Source: Platycnemis pennipes
Taxonomy: Eukaryota; Arthropoda; Insecta; Odonata; Platycnemididae
Length of the DNA stretch: 64,000 nucleotides
Assembly: GCA_933228895.1 (NCBI GenBank)
Contig: OW121848.1
Span: forward strand, 159,604,688-159,668,687
Direction of reading: 5' to 3'
Position 1 is the first letter of the stretch. Each line of letters opens with the position of its first letter. A program made the translations under genes and the position numbers. Positions 55,401 through 61,143 of the stretch are shown one piece after another. The notes below the pieces were generated by a model that was given only the letters and a program-made list of their open reading frames with translations, did no database searches and was not told the origin of the DNA.

Positions 55401-56697
55401 AGAAGCAAATGTCTATTTTTAGCATCCATACTAGTTGCCATCCCTACTGACTGAGGATTCTGAAAATAAAATTCTTAATACAAAATGTTCTACTTTTGGT
55501 TTATATACTTTTTTGGTGCTGGGACAAAATTTTGCCAGCACTGCGATCACCGACTTTAAACCATTTACATAGAAAGTACAAGTAGGTAGGTATTTATTTT
55601 ACGATCTTTTATTACAGCTTATGACACAAAGGCATCTTTTAAGAATGCTTTTACGAACAACGGCCAAAAAAGTTATACATTGTTACAAAAGACAACCAAA
55701 GTTAGAGAAAACAAAGATTCATTTAATCAAATTAAACTTTTTATCACTACTTAATGAAAACGTTTGAATTATAAAGTGCCTATTTTCCATTCCCACTGAC
55801 TTTGAATTGTTGAGAGTCTACTGTGTAATGTGTTCCCACCAGGTTTCAGCAGTGCATATTTATTACTCCCCAATCAGGGTGCAATTTTTAAGTGCAAACA
55901 GTAAAACCAATTTCCTGTCTTAAGGAAATGAATCAGATTTGAAATTATTTTCTGTATTACATTTTATAATCTTTGTTGTTTTACAGGAGAAACTCAATCT
56001 GGACTACAGCTAGTGAAATACATGCTCAAGAAATGCTGAAATTGTCTACGAGTGCTTATTTAAAAGGGCAAAGAATTGAAGGCCATACAGTTCATGGAGA
56101 AATTTTCTTACACATTCCAAGGAGAGGTTTAGTTTCCTTAAACCGGGAGATGTGTTCAAAAAATTATGCTTTTTACTCAGAGGAAGAATATGAAAAAGGT
56201 ATGATGCAAATTTTCTCTTGTATTTTTTCATTTCATTGAAGTATTCTTCTTTATCATAAGTATCTGTGAGAAAACAAGCAAAGACTAGAAACTGTGATTC
56301 CATTTGCCTCCTAATAAGAATTGGAGTGTCCTTTTGCCCTCAATTGAGTTTTGTTTACAGTAATTGAACATGAGCTAAATCTGGAAAAAAGAATTAGTTT
56401 GAATAAGAAAGCACTAATGGAAGCGGAAAAGTTGGAGCATGGCGATGTGAATTTGGGTAATGATGTCAAGACTATTAAACATATTTTAATGGAGGTAAGT
56501 ACCATTTCTGTTTATTTGTGTTTATTATTTTGTTTATTACTGTCAACTTTTTTCTTACTTTGGTGTTTGTGTGCAAATTGCAGGATTTCATGAAGGAGTA
56601 TGCCAGTAAGAAATCACTAAGGCAAGAAAAAGCAGTACATGTGCTTCATGAAATGAGACAAGACTTGAACATGAGGGGCCTGCAAGCAAGTGATGAA
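31251..56697 (+). CDS. TDRD12: TDRD12-like Tudor-domain protein, N-terminal half (piRNA pathway)
   Basis: Five exons, 31251-31463, 42676-42941, 55987-56198, 56361-56494 and 56584-56697, have canonical GT-AG junctions and consistent phases (0, 2, 1, 0), giving 313 residues. Residues 1-71 (GIAVMEVVHGGKYWV) resemble the leading strand of an extended Tudor unit; 72 to about 145 form the Tudor domain with W83, F103, D106-H107-G108 and F110 in the binding-pocket region; 160-230 end in KNYAFY (218-223), which corresponds to the KNYACY of vertebrate TDRD12 in the same place. Residues 231-313 are charged and helical. In animals TDRD12/Yb proteins combine Tudor and DEAD-like helicase domains and act in cytoplasmic piRNA biogenesis and transposon silencing. 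The helicase part is not in the window. Introns 1 and 2 are 11.2 and 13.0 kb and full of transposons. Family assignment is by remembered motif and order, not by a search. Confidence 0.75.
32190..32695 (+). repeat. Left long inverted repeat of the ~10.5-kb element
   Basis: About 500 bp that pair, in inverted orientation, with 41365-41925. Small indels separate the two arms, including a variable TATTTT(A)n stretch, so the copy is not recent. Confidence 0.75.
32855..33440 (+). repeat. Diverged duplicated motif (two of three copies)
   Basis: Copies at 32855-32940 and 33355-33440 share AAGGAGAGG...TGTGTAA, GGTCATGAAATTGG and AAATAAAGAAATG. A third, inverted copy is at 36800-36905, so a larger inverted arrangement may surround the dead piggyBac. 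Confidence 0.55.
33927..36673 (-). mobile_element. Dead piggyBac element, 2747 bp, TTAA-flanked
   Basis: TTAA stands at 33923-33926 and 36674-36677. The ends are 12-bp inverted repeats with one difference: CACGTTACGTAC inside the left TTAA and, reversed, CACGTTGCGTAC inside the right. The interior is a broken piggyBac transposase gene on the minus strand. The right subterminal region has two near-copies of GACGAGAATTCTCG-type sequence. It is inserted inside the ~10.5-kb long-TIR element and is therefore younger. Confidence 0.85.
34088..35985 (-). pseudogene. piggyBac transposase pseudogene
   Basis: Minus-strand pieces in order: N-terminus near 35985 (MALHRKYSALCEEDILLDL, then stop at 35809), the main DDE portion 35805-35113 (ITEMKKFFAILIQMG, LKEYWSTDPF, FEQIWKAWHFSNNEE), fragments 35147-34691 (VCGTIRPNKRAPCH; LWKHKREERMISTIHSA), and the C-terminal cysteine-rich domain at 34375-34088 (CKVCAYRKIRKEKGYVCSTC). 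The first catalytic Asp appears lost: the usual LDEA before PW reads LHEAIIPW. The middle, including the second catalytic Asp, is scrambled by frameshifts. It cannot encode an active enzyme. Confidence 0.85.
36800..36905 (-). repeat. Third, inverted copy of the triplicated motif
   Basis: Reversed, it reads AAGGAGAGGTTGTGTAACTC, GATCATGAAATGAG and AATAAAGAAATATG, matching 32855-32940 and 33355-33440. It lies just beyond the right end of the dead piggyBac. Confidence 0.5.
37545..37753. repeat. Paired GGGTGTCAAAATGACAC palindromes next to TTAA
   Basis: GGGTGTCAAAATGACACCC (37545-37563) and GGGTGTCAAAATGACACTC (37720-37738) are 175 bp apart; the second is followed by CTTCGGTAATCTAGTG and TTAA (37754-37757). 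Palindromes of this kind are seen near piggyBac-type ends, so this may be one end of another element; its partner end was not found. Confidence 0.4.
37775..39429 (-). pseudogene. Transposase-like gene, unassigned superfamily, three frames
   Basis: Minus-strand segments 39429-38725, 38750-38198 and 38192-37775 read continuously apart from two frameshifts. Motifs in order: SRICPGKKDFVAVRNEHG, VGLSKFAELCHKRCILAG, a Cys cluster (MLNKCANCPGP), DEIQSFHWVNDQATLHPF, FTNGAASQYKNFNNL and GTSHGKGLCDGIGGTVKHL. The last two look like the acidic-residue and His-Gly-Lys motifs of a DDE-type core and recur in a repetitive gene family I know from many invertebrate genomes, but I cannot name its superfamily. 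It is the natural transposase candidate for the long-TIR element that surrounds it. The usual Asp in the SDGAASQ motif reads Asn (TNGAASQ). Confidence 0.65.
40832..41263. mobile_element. hAT-like MITE
   Basis: The ends are CAGGGTTCATACCGGTCAGG (40832) and TTGGTATGAACCCTG (ending 41263), inverted. Subterminal GTCAGGGAAAT and GGGACTGGAAATCAGGG motifs recur at both ends. The 8-bp flanks GCTTATGA and CATGAGAC do not match well, so any target duplication has decayed. A GC-rich core (about 40940-41045) contains no gene. Confidence 0.7.
41365..41925 (-). repeat. Right long inverted repeat of the ~10.5-kb element
   Basis: Inverted partner of 32190-32695. It has gained an A-rich tract (A12 near 41750) relative to the left arm. 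Confidence 0.75.
42107..42675. other. End of intron 1, TDRD12-like gene
   Basis: Unremarkable AT-rich intron ending in TTTTAATTTGTAG before the exon at 42676. Confidence 0.5.
42676..42941 (+). CDS. TDRD12: TDRD12-like exon encoding the Tudor domain
   Basis: The exon opens in phase 0 (LIAVKNEATGCWHRGELL) and holds the Tudor core SRVFLVDHGEF and PLPEEMQHLPPQAFVVCL, where the LPP..A pattern is the usual link after the barrel in Tudor proteins. It ends with two bases before GTAAGT at 42942. The TTG at its start is not an initiation codon; it is Leu after a splice. Confidence 0.85.
42942..43191. other. Start of intron 2, TDRD12-like gene
   Basis: Contains a short run of low-complexity AAATCTTAA-like repeats (43040-43170); no element identified. 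Confidence 0.4.
43192..43270 (+). repeat. Single end of a pogo/Tigger-like element
   Basis: CAGTAAAACCTCTTATTTAC after TA, followed by an internal hairpin of TTTACACTTTT and AAAAAGTGTAAA, matches the right end of the element at 59856-61141 in reverse. The other end of this copy was not found. Confidence 0.6.
43710..43860 (-). repeat. Probable Penelope-like 3' terminal relic with hammerhead-like hairpin
   Basis: On the minus strand 43830-43787 reads CCTGAAGATGCCATC, a short loop, then a complementary stem and GAAACTGTTGTCC. This has the order CTGA(A)GA, stem, GAAAC seen at 50310-50352 and is followed by AT-rich sequence and ACTCATCTCGG. It resembles a decayed terminal repeat of a Penelope-like element. 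Confidence 0.4.
44150..46700 (-). mobile_element. Jockey/CR1-like LINE, decayed
   Basis: Minus-strand pieces run in order from 46695 to 44163: an endonuclease end (TVVYRPPKIGYLRQ; VILCGDFNSDM), a linker with KPAPWITRCMKDLMAKRD and SKKWDAKSTWNEIRGLG, the start of RT (SNAIGVDEISIKFIKATL), PCGIPQGLILGPLLF, the catalytic YADDLQIYYS, and a C-terminal tail (IDYCSLAYTDDTMELNQPL). At least four frameshifts or stops break the ORF. It lies antisense to the TDRD12-like gene in intron 2. The clade is judged by motif style only. Confidence 0.85.
46815..47649. mobile_element. MITE, 835 bp, 16-bp perfect terminal inverted repeats
   Basis: CAATAGGGTAGTTTCC at 46815-46830 is exactly inverted at 47634-47649. 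No coding capacity was seen. The flanks (AATA and GAAT) do not give a clear target duplication. Confidence 0.65.
47650..48459. other. Intron 2 sequence
   Basis: AT-rich, nothing coding. AACCTCTATAATGAACCTCC near 48348 and TATAGAGAGGTTTCAC near 48408 form a short inverted pair resembling pogo-type ends. Confidence 0.4.
48460..49143 (-). mobile_element. RTE-like LINE relic, RT portion
   Basis: On the minus strand fragments of the RT read KAFDN(M/V)DW-like, GYKRNKFGP and IIVPIINKKRAEK, and the stretch 48585-48690 matches 1125-1220 of the first LINE relic. It is cut at 49144 by the Penelope-like element, and the same LINE resumes at about 50400. Confidence 0.65.
49573..49839 (+). pseudogene. GIY-YIG endonuclease domain of a Penelope-like element
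   Basis: FYNPCTLLNILCKSKD, then the domain GVYKVKCLSCDKYYVGKTGRD..TRLKEHRR and LLAKHLLETSHH. VYKVKC and YYVGKTGR are the GIY and YIG motifs; the Arg in TRLKEH and the Cys pair in CLSC match Penelope-type endonucleases, which nick target DNA for retrotransposition. A stop at 49840 splits off the conserved C-terminus, and the RT part is absent, so it is a fragment. Confidence 0.85.
50050..50103 (+). repeat. Poly-C tract and C-rich simple repeat
   Basis: An unbroken run of more than 30 C bases is followed by ACACACA and CCCCACCCC blocks. It interrupts the right inverted arm of the Penelope-like element. Its exact length may be an assembly artefact. Confidence 0.9.
50310..50352 (+). ncRNA. Hammerhead-ribozyme-like motif in the Penelope-like element
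   Basis: The order is TACAC (stem I), CTGATGA core, T, GGCTT-AGT-AAGCC (stem II), GAA core, AC-ACGT-GT (very short stem III), T17, then GTGTA which pairs with TACAC. Every conserved core base of the hammerhead fold is present and the cleavage site would follow position 50347 (triplet GTT). The one blemish is an extra unpaired T between the core and stem II. Type I hammerheads with minimal stem III are known in terminal repeats of Penelope-like elements, which fits the position. Activity is inferred. Confidence 0.6.
50400..51165 (-). mobile_element. RTE-like LINE relic, endonuclease-RT linker portion
   Basis: On the minus strand it matches 27940-28440 of the + strand LINE: TGAAGGAGACTCAA.ATCAGC, GAATCAGTGGAAGAG, GAAGTTCTTGGA-like and GGATAGTGAGGAACCACT. 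With 48460-49143 it forms one minus-strand LINE copy broken by the Penelope-like element. The piggyBac at 51170 interrupts it on the other side. Confidence 0.65.
51170..54127 (-). mobile_element. Apparently intact piggyBac transposon, 2958 bp
   Basis: TTAA lies at both outer edges (51166-51169 and 54128-54131). The ends are CCCTTCAAGCGCGG and, reversed, CCCTTCAACGTCGAG, sharing the first 8 bp as is usual for this family. The left subterminal region has a direct repeat of GGAGGAGATTTAAA, and the right has two copies of CGACGTAGTGACTAC / ACGTAGTCACTACGTCGCTC-like palindromes. It carries one uninterrupted transposase gene. It is inserted in an old LINE in intron 2 of the TDRD12-like gene. Confidence 0.9.
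51635..53344 (-). CDS. piggyBac transposase, full length
   Basis: A 569-residue ORF without frameshift or internal stop. Residues 1-75 are acidic and disordered, as in the family. About 90-500 form the DDE core: catalytic Asp candidates are D240 (ISIDESL), D324 (TLWMDNFYNSP) and D426 (YMGGVDLKDQ), with supporting motifs SFKQYLQLKSAKFGIK and ISTFHG. The C-terminal cysteine-rich domain, 531-565 (RRCVICTK..WCEKCDVGICFDCFEIYH), binds zinc and the terminal repeats in this family. The enzyme excises and inserts DNA at TTAA. Completeness suggests a recent arrival. The start ATG at 53344 is the first in frame after the element end. It is transcribed antisense to the host gene. Confidence 0.95.
   Translation of the reverse strand: MASTSRKRLSVPEEEIEEELLPEYDKEESGSSESDSDEVIEDRSELDLIKEYSDHSEEEPEESFCWEDMKNYEGEREKFVGGSGPQGKASLVTDILDAFELFFDEEFVSAIVQETNRYADQYMTLGGLSFSKKSRIFSWKIVSINEIYTVLGLFMFMGIIQKPSLRSYFSTKRVLSTPGFGDVITRDRFELKCKFLHFTNNEDTHSCSGPPKLKKVFPVVSHLNKTFKEYYLPNRNISIDESLTLWKGRLSFKQYLQLKSAKFGIKTFELCDATNGYLWSFLIYTGRDTVFRSPICTTNSSKTTAIVLNLVFPLLNQGRTLWMDNFYNSPDLAKLLKVSYGTDCVGTLRINRKNVPQKLKDKQLKKGEVAGQHCGPVSVVKWKDKKVITMISTFHGIETKTIVKRGNQLIKPISIIDYNKYMGGVDLKDQLLQTYLIERKRLNKWYMKLFRRLLNSAVLNALIIYRENTNKNVDHFTFRVQLVEKLFHKYAKKDARVPGRRSADSLVPRLTERHFIRRIPPSEKKQHPQRRCVICTKNSRRRDTVYWCEKCDVGICFDCFEIYHTKQNY
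54132..54639. other. Intron 2 sequence right of the piggyBac
   Basis: The first ~60 bp may continue the interrupted LINE, but the match is weak. The rest is unrecognised. Confidence 0.35.
54640..54712 (-). repeat. tRNA-like head of a second SINE family (not a working tRNA)
   Basis: The minus strand has an excellent A box (TAGCTCAACTGGTAGAGC) and B box (GGGTTCGAGTCCC), and a paired anticodon-like arm (CCTGG..TCAGG) around CCGGAAA. The acceptor ends (GGACGTT and GTCAAGG) do not pair and position 33 is not T, so it is not a functional tRNA gene. A GGCGAATGATTTTTTCTCC stretch follows, as in many tRNA-derived SINEs. It differs from the 1866/10833 SINE family. Confidence 0.7.
54815..54906. repeat. 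17-bp perfect inverted repeat
   Basis: CCGTCCACGAGGTTAAG (54815-54831) is exactly inverted at 54890-54906, with a 58-bp loop containing AGGTTAAGTTAAG. It could be a small MITE. Confidence 0.7.
54907..55986. other. End of intron 2, TDRD12-like gene
   Basis: AT-rich intron with a 21-bp near-duplicate around 55152-55210 (ATCAAGGTCTTAGTAGTAGAAA). It ends TTTGTTGTTTTACAG before 55987. Confidence 0.5.
55987..56198 (+). CDS. TDRD12: TDRD12-like exon (end of extended Tudor unit)
   Basis: The first base completes a Glu codon from 42941; then RNSIWTTASEIHAQEMLKLS, HGEIFLHIPRRG, NREMCSKNYAFY. The SNase-like C-terminal half of the first extended Tudor domain is expected here. It ends with one base before GTATGA at 56199. 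Confidence 0.8.
56361..56494 (+). CDS. TDRD12: TDRD12-like exon, charged helical segment
   Basis: The acceptor is TTTTGTTTACAG; TA completes a Val codon. It encodes VIEHELNLEKRISLNKKAL, EAEKLEHGDVN and KTIKHILME, phase 0 at GTAAGT (56495). No catalytic motif. The flanking introns are only 162 and 89 bp. Confidence 0.75.
56584..56697 (+). CDS. TDRD12: TDRD12-like exon, last one seen in the window
   Basis: The acceptor is GTGCAAATTGCAG; it encodes DFMKEYASKKSLRQEKAVHV and MRQDLNMRGLQASDE, ending in phase 0 before GTAAGC at 56698. The following exons, which should include the helicase, were not found up to 64000. Confidence 0.7.
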
Positions 56698-57112
56698 GTA
56701 AGCTTTCACACAGTTCTCTTATATGCAGCATCCTAAATGATTGCAGCAGGCTCTTTTTTTCTTTTAATCCATTGAGGATGAATGAAAGTGAAATGAGAGC
56801 AAGTTTGTTGGTCTTCATAACACTATGGAAACTGAAGCAACTACCAATCTGACTTGAATTACTAATTTTTGGAAGATTAACTGCGTTTAAGGCTATTCCC
56901 AGTGGACTGACCACTCTGTTGTCTGCACTCAGTGCGTAGGGTGGTAATTGACAATTGTTTCATATTTATTATCCATAGGGGTACTCCACGATTTTTCACA
57001 CTCCACGGCTAAAATTTTCACAATATCATTATATTTTGAACCTTAACTGATACCGATACTCGATCCTTTAATATCATAAGTAAATTTACTCATTTATCGA
57101 TAGGAATTAGTT
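56698..57112. other. Intron after the last TDRD12-like exon
   Basis: AT-rich; nothing recognised. Confidence 0.4.
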
Positions 57113-58592
57113 TAGTTGAGCGTCTTTAATCCGGCACAGTCGGGACCAAAGTGATGCCAGATTAGGAATTTTGTTGGACTCAGCATGGCAACTGGTCTAT
57201 CTATTTTTGACATCCAGGATGTATTTTTGAAAGGGTTTAACTATGAATAACAGATTTTTTGTCATTTACTGAATACGATTTTAAAGAGAGTCACTGAGAA
57301 TAATCAGAAAAAAATGGTTTCTTGATTCACAAAGTTAATACTTAAAATTTTCGAGGTTGTGCAGTGGGTGAAATAACATAACCTTAGCATCGAGTGCATC
57401 ATATTGCTGCACATTTAAAAGTGTGATATTACTTTGGAAAAGGGTATATAAAATTTAATATTTCTTATGCTGTGCTTAGCGCAAGATATTTCCTACCGCT
57501 CTTGATTTTGTGCTTAGCGCAAGATATTTCCTACCGCTCTTGATTTGTCAGCTGATTCAGCGTGATGTCAACACGTGGGTGTTGTTGCGCAGCCTCCCAT
57601 CACTACGTTGCGGGCGACTGGACTGGAAGTTGCTGTAACAAGCATCATCAATGATAGTCTTCCTAAAACAATTTCATGCTCATTATCTTCATCCCCATTC
57701 AGATTTATTGCTATTTATTACCATTTCAGTGATTTCATCATCTGTGAAATGTTGTTTGGTGAGCAAAAATGTGGATGCCAGCTATCCATTCCTCTAAATT
57801 TACCAATTCTGTAGCCTTTAATTCAGGGTTATAAATGCTGTGTGCACAGTCAACCAACTCCACCATCATATGTTTATCCTCAGAAACATGAAAGCCTTTG
57901 AAATCCCCCATATTTCGTCAACCTCAAACCTTCGAGCAGGCCACAATTTAAACCATGTGTGTTTTAGAACTGACTGTGAATTACTATTCCAGCACACGAA
58001 ATGTCCCACATTACATCTATTAGACTTATAAATAAATAAATTAATTCTAAATTAAATCTATTGTCAAAGATCCCACGCAGTGTGTTTCAGACGAATGCTT
58101 GACTGATGCAACGTCGTTTAGCTTTTTCAAGAATTGCACTTTTTCTGAGATCGTTAATGTTTAGTACTGATGCCTCACCCCCTCTGCTGTTGTCACAACT
58201 TTATAGTTTAGACGTAATTGGAGAGAAACATAAGCAGATAATAAATAATTGTATCAAATTACGTCTAGTGGTCACACTAAAATGCGCACGCCATTGTAAG
58301 TGGCCGTCCTGTAAACTAGTCGTAGTCCGTCTCTGAGATGGCTTCAATTTTGTATGTTTACTTCAAGTTGCAGAATAGTTCCAGTGTACACGAAGTACCA
58401 GAAATTAATTTTTTTAAATTATTCTGATTCTCGGAATGGGAAAATTAATGTTAAGAATGGAATGGGATCTTGGCAGGTTGTGAAGCAATGTTTCGGTAAA
58501 AAAATTTTCGGCATTTTCCATAAAGTACCATGTAGGTGGTCATGGCAAACTTACCGGATTATGGGTGTTCCCGGATTAAGGGCGATCAACTG
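57113..58592. mobile_element. pogo/Tigger-like element, about 1.48 kb, decayed
   Basis: The left end AGTTGAGCGTCTTTAATCCGG matches the reverse of the right end (CAGTTGATCGCCCTTAATCCGG, ending 58592). TA follows the right end; the left TA is worn. Inside is a perfect 38-bp tandem duplication (57471-57546). Only short scrambled frames remain. Confidence 0.65.
57471..57546. repeat. Perfect 38-bp tandem duplication
   Basis: TGTGCTTAGCGCAAGATATT... occurs twice in a row (57471-57508, 57509-57546) without a difference, so the duplication is recent or the region is assembled incorrectly. Confidence 0.9.
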
Positions 58593-59635
58593 TATTCCCT
58601 AATACATTTAACACCATCCATTCCATAAATTCGATAATTACTACCAGGGGTGCCCATCACCCCCAATGCTGATGGTGCATTCCCCCCCAAAACCAACTAC
58701 TCCCCCCTCAATCCGCCGGTAGCAGCTTACCAGGTTATACTTTGATGGCCTGTCCAAGGGATAAGGAGTAATGCCGAGGGGAACAGAGGATTCGAGAAGT
58801 TATTTAATTATTAGCTTCACACAAACGTTTTTAACACTTTTCTGGCAATAAAATCTTAAAGCATCATGCACGTTGTTGATCACTGTGATATCCATATTTT
58901 TAGAGTTAGTTTTGAGGTATTGGCTCCAATGATTTATGACCAAATCCTCAAAAACTAACTCTAAAATATATGGAAATAAAATCTTAGCAAACTATTGCTT
59001 TTTATAGGGGAATTAAATAAACTTAATACAATGCTACAAAAAAACCATAACGATGTGAGTCTTTATTTTTTCCGATCCAATGCTTAAAAAATTAATAAAT
59101 TGTAAAAGAAATAGAATCGTTTAGTTCTTATATATTAATAGCTGAAGGTGCCCAATGAAATTCAACGTGAGGTAGAAATATAATAAATACAAATTGTATT
59201 GAGAAGTTTAAACATTTTTCATGAAGGGTTGAAAACAAACTTGTGTTGTGGAGTTAGCTATGGCTCCAAGTCAGTATCAGAACCATTAATATAATTTAAA
59301 CCAATGTAAACATATAATTTCTGCCTGGACTCTTACCTGGGCTTTTACAAACGTGAGAATTTTATTTAGAAACTTTCAGGCTAGAAGAAACAAAGGAGGT
59401 TAGAAGGGGGGGTGCATACGCATGTCTATCTATTGTTGGAAATGAGGTTCGGGTTTTTGGGAAAGGTATGACCAACCTCATCGACAAAAATTTTTTTCTC
59501 TGGCCTTTCATGTATGTTATATTTGTCTCAATTCTCCATCCTCATGGCAGTGGCATCAATGAACTTCCTACTTATACGTATTAATGCCTTTTATTCCAAT
59601 TAGATTCAATTCTTTTTTTATAACCAAACAGATTT
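58593..59635. other. Unassigned sequence with one hairpin
   Basis: An inverted repeat with arms 58892-58917 and 58946-58973 (CCATATTTTTAGAGTTAG type) lies here; no gene or family was recognised. Confidence 0.45.
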
Positions 59636-59800
59636 ATAAGAATGGAAAAGGCAGACCTCGTATAAGATATATGGAACAGGTGTGAAGGATTTAAAAGAGA
59701 GGAGGTACATTAATATGAAGAGGTTGGCCGATAGAAGAATAGAGTGGAGAGCTACGTCAAAGCAATCCTAGGATTTTTGACCAATGATGATGATGAAATC
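59636..59800 (+). mobile_element. 3' end of RTE-like LINE
   Basis: GGAAAAGGCAGACCTCGTAT, then ATGAAGAGGTTGGCCGATAG, AGAGTGGAGAGCTACGTCAA and an AATGATGATGATG tail. It matches the 3' ends near 375-540 (reversed) and 29285-29415. Confidence 0.75.
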
Positions 59801-59855
59801 AGGTACTTGTCACTCGGTTACCTATGTTCACACCTTTTACAGTATATTTGATGTA

Positions 59856-61141
59856 CAGTAAAACCTCGCTTTTACGTCCCCGCAGTTTACGTTTTCCCGC
59901 CATTAACGACTTTTTCTTCATGTCCTAATAATGTCCATATATCCGCAATGTAACCTCTTCCCTTTATTCACGCTAGCAAATTTTTGAATGGTTCGCCATT
60001 TACGTTTTACGAGACGATTTTGCCGTGATTGTCGTCCTGGTTGCATAACTAGTGGTTGGACTCAACACTCCGTGAAAGACAAAGTAAACACTCATGCAGT
60101 AAGTTACCACTATGAAAGAGAAATAAAATTTTCCCAGGTATACCACCATTTATCGTGACCTCGCTCATCTGTGCAATTGTAATGCCGCGAGGGATTACAG
60201 TACACGTACGTCGTTTTTCTCGCGATTGTTGTTCAGGTTGCATAACTCGCGGGATGGCTGATGCTATCGCATTGGTGATGAAATTTTTCATTTATTTAAG
60301 AAGTGTATGCTTTTCAGCATTTGCGGTCTTGTCTTTCTTTTTTGGAGGCATTAATACAGATTTTAAAAAATCCTCCAGCCAAATTTCATCCTCATATATC
60401 CTACGAACACACCCGTAAAATCATCTCATTCTTCTCTAGCTCGATTCTTAAGTAGCTTTGATAGAATATCACTATTATAGTCTCCACACCTTCTTTTCTC
60501 ATAATATTTACCCTAACTTACTAGCATGGTTGGATCAAGACTCCTGGCCTCAGTTCATCCTTATCTATGTCATTCTCCTCTTCTATTCCCAAGTTCCCTT
60601 GTCTATCATTAATGCCATGCAGTTCTTTTCACATTTTCCTTACCCCTATGCTGAATCTCGTTAAGTTCTATCAGCAGCTCTCCTGACTTAACAGTAATGA
60701 ACAGTGTCTTGACCACTCTAGTGTCTACTATACCATCACCCCCCTCCATCCTTTCTCAACTGCTTGCTGTTCTGCATCTTCCCTCATACACCTGTAAACT
60801 AATTCCTGATATTCTCTCCAATTTACAACTGTACAATTTTTTCACACTCTTCCTAATCTTGGCCCAACCATATGTAATCTAGTTAATATATCTCCCCATG
60901 TCCCCATGCATTTCAAATAAGGGATTTTGGCATTATTAAAGAGGTTTTGTTGGAACTATATTTCAATTTTAAACTTGTCATTCAATTAAAGCAAGAATTA
61001 GGCAGGCAAAATCAAGAAGCAAGGAGTTATTCTTTCAGGCATAACTTTCATATAAAATTGCATACCCTCAAATTACACTTTCCCGCGATTTACACTTTTT
61101 TCTCTAGTTCCCCTCAAAAGTGTAAAAGAGGGGTTTTACTG
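59856..61141. mobile_element. pogo/Tigger-like non-autonomous element, 1286 bp
   Basis: TA target duplications at 59854-59855 and 61142-61143 flank CAGTAAAACCTCGCTTTTAC and, reversed, CAGTAAAACCCCTCTTTTAC. The right end contains an internal hairpin of TTTACACTTTT also seen at 43192. No transposase frame survives. Confidence 0.8.
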
Positions 61142-61143
61142 TA

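Noticed and set aside
57575..58602. Frames of 63-82 codons as further TDRD12-like exons
   Set aside because: They lie inside the pogo/Tigger-like element, lack helicase motifs and do not have suitable splice sites.
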